A DNA stretch of 64,000 bases from JALQUL01 sp040382935 (GTDB lineage: Bacteria; Pseudomonadota; Gammaproteobacteria; Burkholderiales; Burkholderiaceae_C): the NCBI GenBank assembly GCA_040382935.1, contig JBEIEP010000002.1:1-64000 (forward strand), read 5' to 3'. Position 1 is the first letter of the stretch. Each line of letters begins with the position of its first letter. The position numbers and the translations under genes are program-made. Of this stretch, positions 9,101-17,842 are shown one piece after another. The notes below the pieces were generated by a model. It worked only from the letters and a program-made list of their open reading frames with translations. It did not search any database and had not been told where the DNA came from.

Positions 9101-10051
9101 TCACAGGGCGAACGGGTGTTCAATGCGAGCGACCAAGATGCGTTGGAAATGGTGTGGATCGTGGGCTTTCAATACGCTGGCTTGCCGAGGCAAGTGCAAG
9201 TCCCAAAGACGAGAAATCCAGAACCTTAGTGCTGCGGCACGCAATAGATCCGCTAGGAGTTTGCGCTCAGTCTCGGTCAAGGGTCTGATCTCCTGATAGG
9301 CTTGCACCATTGCTTGGGCCCGGTAGGGGTCGGATGCCCCGGTTGCTAGATCGACCGTCCAGTCGTTGAGCGCAACGGCCAAGTCAAAGAGCCAGGTGTC
9401 GTTACCGGCAAAGTAAAAATCAAAAAAACCTGTCAACCGCTCGCCGTCAAACATCACGTTGTCACGAAACAAGTCACCGTGAATGGGACCTCGGGGCAGT
9501 TCCTGGTAGTTCGGTAGGCCTGCAAGTTGATTCTGACGCTTCAACTCGTGGGTGAGCAGATGCCGTTGTGAGTCGGACAAAAAGGGCAGTATGACGGGTG
9601 CGGTTTCATTCCACCATGCCAGTCCTCGTAGATTGGGCTGGGCCATTTCAAAATTCAAGCCTGCTAAATGCATAGTGGCAAGGGTTTTGCCTGTTTCACG
9701 GCAGTGCGCCACTGAGGGTGACAACTGGCTTTGCCCATCGAGTCGGTTGACCACAGCGGCGGGCTTGCCTTGCAACTGATGAAGAATCGCACCCGCGCGA
9801 TTGGCTTCAGGTTTGGGTACAGGTATGCCGTTTGCAGCCAAGTGGTGCATCAATTGAAGGTAATAGGGCAGTTGTTCAAACGTTAGGCGCTCAAAAAGCG
9901 TCAGTACGTATTCGCCAGCGGAGGTGGTGGCGAAATAATTGGTGTTTTCGATACCACCGGAACAGGCTTTCAGTGACAATAGTTGTCCGATGTTGAGCTG
10001 CCGAAAGAGCGGTTGGGCCAACGCTACGTTGACTTCTGTATAAACGGCCAT
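9101..10051 (-). CDS. thrB: Homoserine kinase (APH-fold type)
   Basis: 316 aa. Phosphorylates homoserine in threonine synthesis. It belongs to the aminoglycoside-phosphotransferase-fold homoserine kinases found in many alpha- and betaproteobacteria, not to the GHMP kinases. Visible: N-terminal GGIENTNYF nucleotide-loop region (about residues 32-40), catalytic loop GPIHGDLFRDNVMFDGE (HxDxxxxN, about 188-204) and the metal aspartate in FFDFYFAGND. ATG at 10051 gives the standard N-terminus (MAVYTEVN). It diverges from polA across 92 bp and is followed by the broken BPSS1780-type gene. No other threonine genes are nearby. Confidence 0.92.
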   Translation of the reverse strand: MAVYTEVNVALAQPLFRQLNIGQLLSLKACSGGIENTNYFATTSAGEYVLTLFERLTFEQLPYYLQLMHHLAANGIPVPKPEANRAGAILHQLQGKPAAVVNRLDGQSQLSPSVAHCRETGKTLATMHLAGLNFEMAQPNLRGLAWWNETAPVILPFLSDSQRHLLTHELKRQNQLAGLPNYQELPRGPIHGDLFRDNVMFDGERLTGFFDFYFAGNDTWLFDLAVALNDWTVDLATGASDPYRAQAMVQAYQEIRPLTETERKLLADLLRAAALRFWISRLWDLHLPRQASVLKAHDPHHFQRILVARIEHPFAL

Positions 10052-10143
10052 GGACTTGCGAAAGGGCTATGAAGTGGGGCATAGAGTAACTGTGCCGATT
10101 GTAGGCATTGCCTAAGCTGCCCGCCGCCACAAACAAATTAATC

Positions 10144-12963
10144 ATGAAAAAGAAACTTTTATTGATCGATGGATCCAGTTACCTGTACCGGGCCTATCAC
10201 GCCATGCCTGATCTGCGGTCGGACCCCGCAAACCCCGACAGCGTTGCCACGGGAGCCATTCGCGGCATGATCAACATGATGACCAGCCTGCGAAAAGACA
10301 TCCCGGCCGATTACGTGGCCTGTGTCTTTGACGCCAAGGGCCCTACGTTTCGGGACGAATGGTACCCCGCCTACAAAGCGAACCGCTCGGCCATGCCCGA
10401 TGACTTGCGGTCCCAGATCGAACCCGTGCACGAGGTGGTCGCCCTTTTGGGATTTCCGGTATTGGCCGTCTCGGGCGTGGAGGCCGATGACGTGATAGGG
10501 ACCCTGGCGGTTGCGGCGGCCCGTCAAGGGGTCACGGTGGTAGTGAGCAGTGGTGACAAAGACCTGTCTCAACTGGTCAACGACGAGATCACCATTGTGG
10601 ATACCATGAATGGCAAACGGCGCGATGTTGCCGGGGTCTTGCAGGAGTTTGGCGTATACCCCAATCAAATGGTGGACTACCAAACTTTGGTGGGTGATGC
10701 CGTTGACAACGTTCCAGGTGTTCCCAAAGTGGGGCCCAAAACGGCTGCAAAGTGGTTATCCGAAATGGGCACCTTGGATGCAATCGTCGCCAACGCAGGT
10801 GAGATCAAAGGAGTGGTGGGTGAAAACTTGCGCGCGTCGCTGGAATGGTTGCCCATGGCCAAGCGCCTATTGACCGTGAAAACCGACTGCGATTTGCAGG
10901 CGGTTATCGACGGATTTCCAAGCTTGGAACAACTGGCCTATCGCAAGACTGCACCCATGCTATTGGCTGCGTTTTACGAGAAGTACGGATTCAAAAGTCT
11001 GCACAGGGCGATGGTTAACGTGATGAACTCGGCCAGCGCAGATTCGGCCATCTCAACAACTGGCGCCGCTCCCACCATCATTGCTAATGACGACTTCAGT
11101 GATGCTCAGACGGTTGGAAAAGCGCAATCGGATTTATTTGGAAACACTGACCAGGCGATCACCACACAGTACGAAACCGTGCTGGATTGGGATGCCTTTG
11201 ACCGCTGGCTTGAAAAAATCAAAGCCGCGCCTTTGACGGCGCTAGACACAGAAACCACTTCACTAATTGAGACCCAAGCGCAAATTGTGGGCATAAGTTG
11301 GTGTGTAGGCAGTGGAGAAGCGGCTTACTTGCCGTTGGCGCACACCTACCCCGGTGCGGTGCAGCAACTGCCCATAGACGAGGTGCTGGCGCGGCTCAAG
11401 CCCTATCTGGAAGACCCGCGGTACCCCAAGCTGGGTCAACACGTGAAGTATGACCAGCATGTTTTTGCCAACCATGGCATCACACTCAGAGGCATAGCGC
11501 ACGACTCCATGCTGCAAAGCTACGTGCTAGAGGCGCATAAACCCCATGGCCTCTCAAGTTTGGCTGAACGCCACCTGCGTAGGCAAGGGACCGAGTACGA
11601 GGCCATTTGCGGCAAAGGCGCCTCGCAAATTGGTTTTGACCAAGTAGACATCGCCACGGCGTCACATTACGCCTGCGAGGATGCCGATTTCACCTTCCAA
11701 GTGCATCAAAAGCTATGGCCACAGCTTGTCAATCTGCCGCGACTGGCGCAAGTCTACGCACTCGAAATAGCCAGCAGTGATTCCCTTTTCAGGGTGGAGC
11801 AAAACGGTGTACTGATTGACGGACCTTTGTTGGCCCAACAAAGTCGGGAATTAGGGCAACGGCTGGCAGCGCTAGAGCTTCAGGCCTACGAGTTGGCAGG
11901 TCAAAGCTTTAATCTCTCAAGCCCCAAGCAGATAGGCGATTTGTTTTTTGGCAAGTTGGGTTTGCCTGTGGTGAAAAAAACCGCCACCGGCGCCCCCAGT
12001 ACCGATGAAGAAGTGCTCGAAAAATTGGCCGAGGACTTTCCGCTACCTGCCAAAATTTTGGAACACCGCGGGCTGGCCAAGCTCAAAAGCACTTACACCG
12101 ATAAGCTAGCGCAGCTCAGCAACCCTCGTACAGGTCGGGTCCACACCCATTACGCCCAGGCCGTTGCCGTCACCGGACGGTTGTCCAGCCAGGATCCCAA
12201 CTTGCAAAATATTCCAATACGCACCGCAGAAGGCCGCCGAGTGCGCGAGGCATTTATTGCCCCGGCCGGTCGTTTGATTGCCAGTGCCGATTACAGCCAG
12301 ATTGAACTGCGCATCATGGCGCATTTAAGCGACGATGCGGGCTTCCTCAAGGCGTTCCGGGAGGGGTTGGATATTCACCGGGCCACGGCCTCGGAGGTGT
12401 TTGGCGTGGCGGTGGATCAGGTGAGCAGCGAGCAGCGTCGTTACGCCAAAGTCATCAATTTTGGATTGATTTACGGCATGAGCGCTTTCGGCTTGGCGCG
12501 CAATTTGGGCTTGGGGAATGCCGAAGCCAAAAGTTATATCGAACGCTATTTCACCCGTTACCCCGGCGTGCGCGACTATATGGAACACACCAAAGCGCAG
12601 GCCAAAGCCCAGGGCTATGTAGAAACTGTGATGGGCAGGCGTTTGTACCTTCCAGAAATCAACTCGCCCAACGGGCCGAGGCGGGCAGGTGCCGAGCGTG
12701 CAGCCATTAACGCGCCCATGCAAGGCACCGCTGCGGACTTGATTAAATTGAGCATGAACGCGGTTCAAAACGAGATTGACCGCCTAGGCCTACAGTCCCA
12801 AATCATTATGCAAGTGCACGATGAACTGGTCTTTGAGGTTCCAGAATCTGAGGTGGACTGGGTAAAAGACGCGGTGCCGGTACTCATGGCCAGCGTTGCG
12901 CAACTCCAAGTGCCTTTGTTGGCCGAAGTGGGTATGGGGAGCAACTGGGAACAGGCCCACTAA
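10144..12963 (+). CDS. polA: DNA polymerase I
   Basis: 939 aa. Repair and Okazaki-fragment processing polymerase. Three domains are recognisable: 5'-3' exonuclease/flap nuclease (residues 1 to about 300, starting KKKLLLIDGSSYLYRAYH, with acidic SSGDKDLSQLV), a 3'-5' exonuclease with its metal residues intact (LDTETTSLIE, near 370), and the family A polymerase (motif A DYSQIELRIMAHLSDDAGF, the O-helix RRYAKVINFGLIYGMS, motif C QVHDELVFEV). ATG 10144 is chosen over the upstream ATG at 10108 because it gives the canonical N-terminus. Converges with the aminotransferase gene after 21 bp. Confidence 0.97.
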   Translation: MKKKLLLIDGSSYLYRAYHAMPDLRSDPANPDSVATGAIRGMINMMTSLRKDIPADYVACVFDAKGPTFRDEWYPAYKANRSAMPDDLRSQIEPVHEVVALLGFPVLAVSGVEADDVIGTLAVAAARQGVTVVVSSGDKDLSQLVNDEITIVDTMNGKRRDVAGVLQEFGVYPNQMVDYQTLVGDAVDNVPGVPKVGPKTAAKWLSEMGTLDAIVANAGEIKGVVGENLRASLEWLPMAKRLLTVKTDCDLQAVIDGFPSLEQLAYRKTAPMLLAAFYEKYGFKSLHRAMVNVMNSASADSAISTTGAAPTIIANDDFSDAQTVGKAQSDLFGNTDQAITTQYETVLDWDAFDRWLEKIKAAPLTALDTETTSLIETQAQIVGISWCVGSGEAAYLPLAHTYPGAVQQLPIDEVLARLKPYLEDPRYPKLGQHVKYDQHVFANHGITLRGIAHDSMLQSYVLEAHKPHGLSSLAERHLRRQGTEYEAICGKGASQIGFDQVDIATASHYACEDADFTFQVHQKLWPQLVNLPRLAQVYALEIASSDSLFRVEQNGVLIDGPLLAQQSRELGQRLAALELQAYELAGQSFNLSSPKQIGDLFFGKLGLPVVKKTATGAPSTDEEVLEKLAEDFPLPAKILEHRGLAKLKSTYTDKLAQLSNPRTGRVHTHYAQAVAVTGRLSSQDPNLQNIPIRTAEGRRVREAFIAPAGRLIASADYSQIELRIMAHLSDDAGFLKAFREGLDIHRATASEVFGVAVDQVSSEQRRYAKVINFGLIYGMSAFGLARNLGLGNAEAKSYIERYFTRYPGVRDYMEHTKAQAKAQGYVETVMGRRLYLPEINSPNGPRRAGAERAAINAPMQGTAADLIKLSMNAVQNEIDRLGLQSQIIMQVHDELVFEVPESEVDWVKDAVPVLMASVAQLQVPLLAEVGMGSNWEQAH

Positions 12964-12984
12964 GGCGACGCCGCCGCAGGTGCT

Positions 12985-14139
12985 TTACAGGCGCGCCAAT
13001 CGCGCCAGTGCCAAGTCCAGTGTCTCGTCACGTTTGGCAAAGCAAAAGCGAACAATGCCTTGGTTAAACCGATCGCCGTAAAAAGCCGCCAATGGAATTG
13101 CGGCAACGCCTATTTCTGTCGTCAACCATTCACAAAACTCGGCTTCAGGCAGATTGCTTATCGAGGTGTAGTCGACACATTGAAAATAGGTGCCTTCGGT
13201 GTGCAGGGGGCGAAACCGGGTTTGCGATAAGCCAGCCAAAAACCGGTCGCGCTTTGCCTGGTAGAAATCCCCAAGGTTCAGGTACGGTGAGGGGTCGCCC
13301 ATATAGTTGGCCAGTGCCAATTGCATGGGCGTATTCACGGTAAATACATTGAACTGATGAACTTTTCGAAACTCCGCACTTAGTTCAACTGGGGCGGCCA
13401 CATAGCCTACTTTCCATCCGGTCACATGGTAGGTCTTGCCAAATGACGAAACCACAAAAGCGCGTCGCGCAAGGTCGGGCCAACACGAGGCGCTTTGATG
13501 CGGTATCCCCTCGTACACCATGTGCTCATAGACCTCATCACTCAACACCAAAATCGACGTATTGCGCAATAGATCCTCCAATTGCCGCATCTCGTTCGCC
13601 GTCCAAACCGTCGCGCTAGGGTTGTGTGGTGTGTTGATGATGATCAAGCGCGTTTTGGGGCTAATCGCGGCGGCAATCTTTGCAAAGTTGGGCCGAAAGG
13701 TGCCCGGATCTAACGGAACACGAACCACAACGCCACCGGCCATTTCGATGTTAGGTGCATAGCTGTCGTAGGTGGGCTCAAGAACAATAACTTCGTCATG
13801 TGGTCTTACAACCGCCAAAATAGCCGTCAGCAGGGCCTGTGTGGCACCCGCCGTAACAGTGATGCAGGAATCGGGGTCGTAGCGCTGGCCATACAGCGTG
13901 AATACCTTGTCGCTAACGGCTTTGCGCAGCTGCGGTAACCCCGTCATCGGCGGGTACTGGTTATGCCCTTGTTGCATGGCCAGGGTGACTGCATTCACCA
14001 ACTGCGGGTCGCAATCAAAGTCAGGAAAACCCTGGCCCAAATTGACGGCTTTGTGTTGTTGGGCCAGTGCCGACATTTTGGTAAAAATGGTGGTGCCGAT
14101 GGATGGAAATTTGGTATTGAGTGAGATTGAAGTTTCCAT
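12985..14139 (-). CDS. ybdL: PLP-dependent aminotransferase, YbdL/methionine-type
   Basis: 384 aa. Class I/II fold-type I aminotransferase. The PLP lysine is in SSFGKTYHVTGWKVGY (about residues 231-246); NLGQGFPDF (about 33-41) and the NTPHNPSATVW loop (about 167-177) match the methionine/glutamine aminotransferase group that includes E. coli YbdL, which prefers methionine and aromatic amino acids. It lies 27 bp downstream of cysB on the same strand, which fits a sulfur amino-acid role, perhaps in methionine salvage. Exact substrate is inferred. Kynurenine aminotransferase-like enzymes share this subfamily. Confidence 0.8.
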   Translation of the reverse strand: METSISLNTKFPSIGTTIFTKMSALAQQHKAVNLGQGFPDFDCDPQLVNAVTLAMQQGHNQYPPMTGLPQLRKAVSDKVFTLYGQRYDPDSCITVTAGATQALLTAILAVVRPHDEVIVLEPTYDSYAPNIEMAGGVVVRVPLDPGTFRPNFAKIAAAISPKTRLIIINTPHNPSATVWTANEMRQLEDLLRNTSILVLSDEVYEHMVYEGIPHQSASCWPDLARRAFVVSSFGKTYHVTGWKVGYVAAPVELSAEFRKVHQFNVFTVNTPMQLALANYMGDPSPYLNLGDFYQAKRDRFLAGLSQTRFRPLHTEGTYFQCVDYTSISNLPEAEFCEWLTTEIGVAAIPLAAFYGDRFNQGIVRFCFAKRDETLDLALARLARL

Positions 14140-14166
14140 AATTTGCAGTGCTCTAGCTCGCGGGGT

Positions 14167-15120
14167 TCAGACGTCAAACTCGTTGTGCCCACCCCGCATG
14201 GCCATGATGATCAATTCTTTGCTAAGGCGCGGGCTTACCAACTGGGCGAATTTGTAAACAAAATTGCGCAGATAAGCTCCCCGCTTAAACGCCAGACGTG
14301 TCACATTTTGCCCGAACAAATGCCCTAACGGGATCACTGCCAGACCGTTGGAACCACCCCCTGGGAACTCCTCTTTGACGGCCATTTCCGCAACTATACC
14401 TATGCCTAAACCGGTCTGAACATAGGTTTTGATGACGTCCGAATCAATGGCTTCAAGGGCGATGTGCGGCGTCAGCCGCTTGGTAGCAAACGCCTGGTCA
14501 ATACGGCTTCTACCGGTAAACGAGGGATGGTAGGTGATGAGGGGTTGGGTGGCCAATTCCTCCAGCGTGACGCTTTGACGCTTGGCCAAGGGGTGATCTT
14601 GTGGCACCACCAGAACATGCTGCCATTGGTAACAGGGAAGTGTGACCAATTCGTCGTAGTCGGTCAACGATTCGGTGGCTATGGCCAGATCGGCCGTGTC
14701 GTCCAGCAGCATTTTGACCACTTGTGGGGGCGATCCTTGGTGCAGGCTAATTTGCACGCCGGGATAGGTCTCGCGCAACTTGGCAATCGGCAAGGGCAAC
14801 ACATAACGGGCCTGGGTATGGGTGGTGGCGATGGATAGTCGCCCAGAACTTTCCATGCTGTACTGTTCGCCAATTTTTTTGAGATTGGCAATCTCCCCCA
14901 GAATGTTTTCAATGCTCTTAATTACCAGCTGCCCGGGCTCTGTAACTCGGCGTAACCGCTTACCGTGCCTGGCAAAAATATCGATGCCTAACTCTTCTTC
15001 AAGTTCGATGATGGACTTGGAGACACCTGGTTGAGAGGTGTGCAAGGCCTTTGCAGCTTCTGTTAGGTTGAGCTGATGCCTAACTGTCTCAATGACAAAT
15101 TTAAACTGGTGCAAATTCAT
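14167..15120 (-). CDS. cysB: CysB-family LysR-type regulator
   Basis: 317 aa. LysR transcription factor of the CysB/Cbl group, which activates sulfate assimilation genes and senses N-acetylserine or adenylylsulfate. The HTH is at about residues 18-40 (NLTEAAKALHTSQPGVSKSI), followed by the linker helix and a periplasmic-binding-like effector domain with the family segments TTHTQARYVLP (about 99-109) and HQGSPPQVV (about 127-135). Start ATG 15120 gives the family N-terminus MNLHQFKFVIE. It sits between cbiX, which supplies siroheme for sulfite reductase, and a methionine-type aminotransferase, so the three make a small sulfur-related cluster. Confidence 0.9.
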   Translation of the reverse strand: MNLHQFKFVIETVRHQLNLTEAAKALHTSQPGVSKSIIELEEELGIDIFARHGKRLRRVTEPGQLVIKSIENILGEIANLKKIGEQYSMESSGRLSIATTHTQARYVLPLPIAKLRETYPGVQISLHQGSPPQVVKMLLDDTADLAIATESLTDYDELVTLPCYQWQHVLVVPQDHPLAKRQSVTLEELATQPLITYHPSFTGRSRIDQAFATKRLTPHIALEAIDSDVIKTYVQTGLGIGIVAEMAVKEEFPGGGSNGLAVIPLGHLFGQNVTRLAFKRGAYLRNFVYKFAQLVSPRLSKELIIMAMRGGHNEFDV

Positions 15121-15134
15121 GTTTCTGCCAGGCC

Positions 15135-15533
15135 CTATGCGGTCGTGTCGTCAATAAGGGTGGCTACCCAGCTGGCAAAACCGTTGGCTTGGCCCACGGC
15201 GGGCAACTGTCGGATATGCACCCCAGGATGCTCATTTAAAAAGCTCGATATCATGACCGGTAGGTCTTCTTTGAGGTGTTTTCCAACGCCCAAAAAAAAC
15301 GGCAGAAGCACGATAGTAGTTGCTCCATCTTGGACCATTTGCCTTGCGGCTTGAAAAAAGTCCGGACTTGCCCGTTCTAAGTACGCAGTCGTCACCACGC
15401 GATTCGGAAATTTTTGCGCAAGTTGTGCTTGAACCGCTCTGACAGGAGCCGTCCACTCCGGGTCAGACGATCCATGGGCGAATATAAGTATCCCATGCTT
15501 GGAAGATTGCAGGGGCTTGGATGGGGTGCTCAT
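15135..15533 (-). CDS. cbiX: Short CbiX/SirB-type sirohydrochlorin chelatase
   Basis: 132 aa from ATG 15533, which overlaps the lptG stop as ATGA. Class II chelatase inserting Fe2+ or Co2+ into sirohydrochlorin. It is the single-domain form, expected to work as a homodimer. Two metal-site histidines are visible: FAHGSSDPEW near the N-terminus and GVGKHLKEDLP near residue 86. In this setting, next to cysB, siroheme for sulfite reduction is more likely than cobalamin synthesis (inference). The coupling to lptG means it is probably translated from the lptFG mRNA. A longer start at 15551 is possible but loses the overlap. Confidence 0.85.
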   Translation of the reverse strand: MSTPSKPLQSSKHGILIFAHGSSDPEWTAPVRAVQAQLAQKFPNRVVTTAYLERASPDFFQAARQMVQDGATTIVLLPFFLGVGKHLKEDLPVMISSFLNEHPGVHIRQLPAVGQANGFASWVATLIDDTTA

Positions 15534-16660
15534 CGGTAGGCCACCAACCATCCGAAACCCAGCAATGCAACGAGTGAGTAAATAAGGCTGGGCGCCGCTG
15601 CGGCCAACCAGGGTTGCCAGTTATTCAAGTTTCCCACGTACCCCATGGCTGCGTTGACCACAAAAAAACTGATACCTATCAGTACCCCTGAAAACACATA
15701 AGCCGTTATAGAACCGCGTCTAAAGTGTAAATAGGCAAACGGTAAGGCTAGCACTAACATGACCAAGCAACTTACAGGATAAAAAAGTTTTCTCCAGAAC
15801 TCGATCTCGTAACGTTGCGCACTTTGGGCATTTTTTTGTAAGTGATTCATGTATTGGTAAAGATCCCACGTTCCCATACGATCGGGTTTAAGCAGCGCAG
15901 TGGCTACCATATCCACACTGATGCCCGTCTGCCAACGCAAATTTGCGTGGGTTTCACGCACCACTTTAGGGGCCGTCATCACGCCTTCTTGGCGTAACAC
16001 CCTTAGTTGGTTCACGTCTACCAAGGTCCAAGTGTTTTCCGATTCGACGGTTCCACTTTTAGCCTCTGAAATCGATGCGATTTGTCCCATCGCATCAAAT
16101 TCAAAGATTCGCAGGTTTTGCATGTTTACCCCGTCGCCCAGTGCCCCTACGTTAATGGCAAAGCTTCTTCCATTGACGTTGTCTTTGAGCCATGCACCAT
16201 TCTCTCCAGTGAGCGACTTTCCGAGGTACTTGGCCTTGAGCAATTGCCCCGCTTTATTTGCTGCGGGTACTGCATAGTCGCCTAACACAAAGGTCATTAC
16301 CGACAGTCCTATCCCGAAGCCCAGAAGTAAGCGCAAAGCCTTGAGTGGGCTAAGGCCACTGGTACGCAAGGCGGTGAATTCTGAACTTTGCGCGAAACGG
16401 GCCATCACCATGGTGGCACCGATCAAAACCGCGATGGGCAGTAAATCGTATAAACGACTGGGAATTAGCGACACCACAAAGCCAGTGGCCTCAAGCAGTC
16501 CATAGCGGTCAGTACCCGACAGTCCGGTCTTGCCAATATTCGACAACTCATCCACGAAATCAAAAAATAGGAACAGGCCTAAGAATCCAACGGCTACCAT
16601 CGCAGTGGTCGCTATGAGTTCCCTGTACAGGTAGCGCTTGAAAACGGGCATAGGGGTCAT
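15530..16660 (-). CDS. lptG: LPS export ABC permease LptG
   Basis: 376 aa. Inner-membrane subunit of the LptB2FG extractor that moves lipopolysaccharide from the inner membrane to the LptC-A-D bridge. Six transmembrane helices are expected, three at each end around a large periplasmic beta-jellyroll (about residues 130-270). The N-terminal helix FKRYLYRELIATTAMVA is typical. ATG 16660 overlaps the lptF TGA (ATGA), so it is preferred over the longer frame from 16735, whose extra residues lie inside lptF. lptB and lptC are not in this window. Confidence 0.93.
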   Translation of the reverse strand: MTPMPVFKRYLYRELIATTAMVAVGFLGLFLFFDFVDELSNIGKTGLSGTDRYGLLEATGFVVSLIPSRLYDLLPIAVLIGATMVMARFAQSSEFTALRTSGLSPLKALRLLLGFGIGLSVMTFVLGDYAVPAANKAGQLLKAKYLGKSLTGENGAWLKDNVNGRSFAINVGALGDGVNMQNLRIFEFDAMGQIASISEAKSGTVESENTWTLVDVNQLRVLRQEGVMTAPKVVRETHANLRWQTGISVDMVATALLKPDRMGTWDLYQYMNHLQKNAQSAQRYEIEFWRKLFYPVSCLVMLVLALPFAYLHFRRGSITAYVFSGVLIGISFFVVNAAMGYVGNLNNWQPWLAAAAPSLIYSLVALLGFGWLVAYR

Positions 16661-17766
16661 GATGATGTGGTACCCACCGATCGTCCCAACCTTATCGATG
16701 GGATCTGCCATGCGTTGTGACGCCCGTACAGCCACAAAAAAGCGATTAGGAATACCAGTCCGTGTAAGCCCCCTAGCCAGACGCTAAAAGGAACTCGTCC
16801 GCTTTGTATCCAGTTTTGCCCTAGATTGATGAAGTTGTAATAGGTCACAAAAATTAGCAACGCGTAGACGTAGTGCAAAAACTTCCTTTGCCGGTTGGTT
16901 GCTGGCGCTGACAGTGCAATCGCTAAAAGCATGAAATTGACGCTGGCTATCACAAGGCCCAGACGCCATGCCAACTCTGCCAGATTTGGAACTGTGGGAT
17001 CGAGCAACAATCGATACGTGCTTTTTGCTTTGGGTGGGCCGTCGTCGCTTGTATTTGATACCACTTGCTTGACGAAATGCCCTAATCGTTCGAACTCGAT
17101 GAGGTCCGTACTTCCGTCAACGTTGTGCAGTGTTGCTCTTTGCCCTTTTTCCAGTACCAGGTATTGCCGTTCATTCACCGTATTGACGGTCCCTGAGCGC
17201 GCGGTGATCACCACCTTGTCATCCGTTACCGAATCGTACACAAACAGGTTTTTTCGGGTCAGGTTGACCTCATTATCGACATCTACAAAAAATACGCGGC
17301 GCCCGTTGGCCGACTCCTGAAACTGGCCGGGCGTCAGTCTGTCCATGTCGCCTCGCTGTTCATAGCGATCGCGGAGCAGTTGAGACTGCGCATTGGCCCA
17401 TGGCCATACCACCAAGCTCAACGCACAAACGGCCACGATAACAGGCCAAGAAAACCGCAATACGGGTCCTATCATTGCTGCCAGACCTTTTCCGCTAGAG
17501 TGCCAGATCACCATTTCGTTGTCCGCTGCCATGCGCGACAAGGTGTGTACGATTGCAATAAGTAGGGCCAAGGCCAACAGCGTTGGAAAGTTACCCAGCA
17601 TGGTGTAGGCCATTAGGGTCAAAACATCTGTCGGGTTGACCAAACCGCGTGTGGCCTGGTTGAGCACTCGCAGCAGCGCCATCGTAAGGACGATGATGCT
17701 CAGGACCACCAAAGTGGCAGCGTAATTTTTACCTAACTCGCGGCGGATAGTAGTTTGAAACAACAC
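16657..17766 (-). CDS. lptF: LPS export ABC permease LptF
   Basis: 369 aa from a GTG at 17766. Partner of LptG in the LPS extractor. The product begins MLFQTTIRRELGKNYAATL, lining up with known LptF N-termini (MLF..SIRKEL), and so a GTG start is preferred over the longer frame from ATG 17838, which would leave only 4 bp to divergent pepA. Helices at the N-terminus (about 16-38 and 55-75) and three at the C-terminus flank the periplasmic domain. The Shine-Dalgarno signal is poor, so the start keeps some doubt. It heads the operon lptF-lptG-cbiX, possibly with cysB and the aminotransferase. Confidence 0.9.
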   Translation of the reverse strand: MLFQTTIRRELGKNYAATLVVLSIIVLTMALLRVLNQATRGLVNPTDVLTLMAYTMLGNFPTLLALALLIAIVHTLSRMAADNEMVIWHSSGKGLAAMIGPVLRFSWPVIVAVCALSLVVWPWANAQSQLLRDRYEQRGDMDRLTPGQFQESANGRRVFFVDVDNEVNLTRKNLFVYDSVTDDKVVITARSGTVNTVNERQYLVLEKGQRATLHNVDGSTDLIEFERLGHFVKQVVSNTSDDGPPKAKSTYRLLLDPTVPNLAELAWRLGLVIASVNFMLLAIALSAPATNRQRKFLHYVYALLIFVTYYNFINLGQNWIQSGRVPFSVWLGGLHGLVFLIAFLWLYGRHNAWQIPSIRLGRSVGTTSS

Positions 17767-17842
17767 AGGATCAACGGGTTCGTGTTTGGTTTTAAACTGC
17801 GATCTTACTGGCAAGTACCACAAAGCAAAATCTAGCAACTCT

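Noticed and set aside
15076..15354. Plus-strand open frame opposite cbiX and the start of cysB
   Set aside because: No ribosome site and fully covered by two well-supported genes on the other strand.
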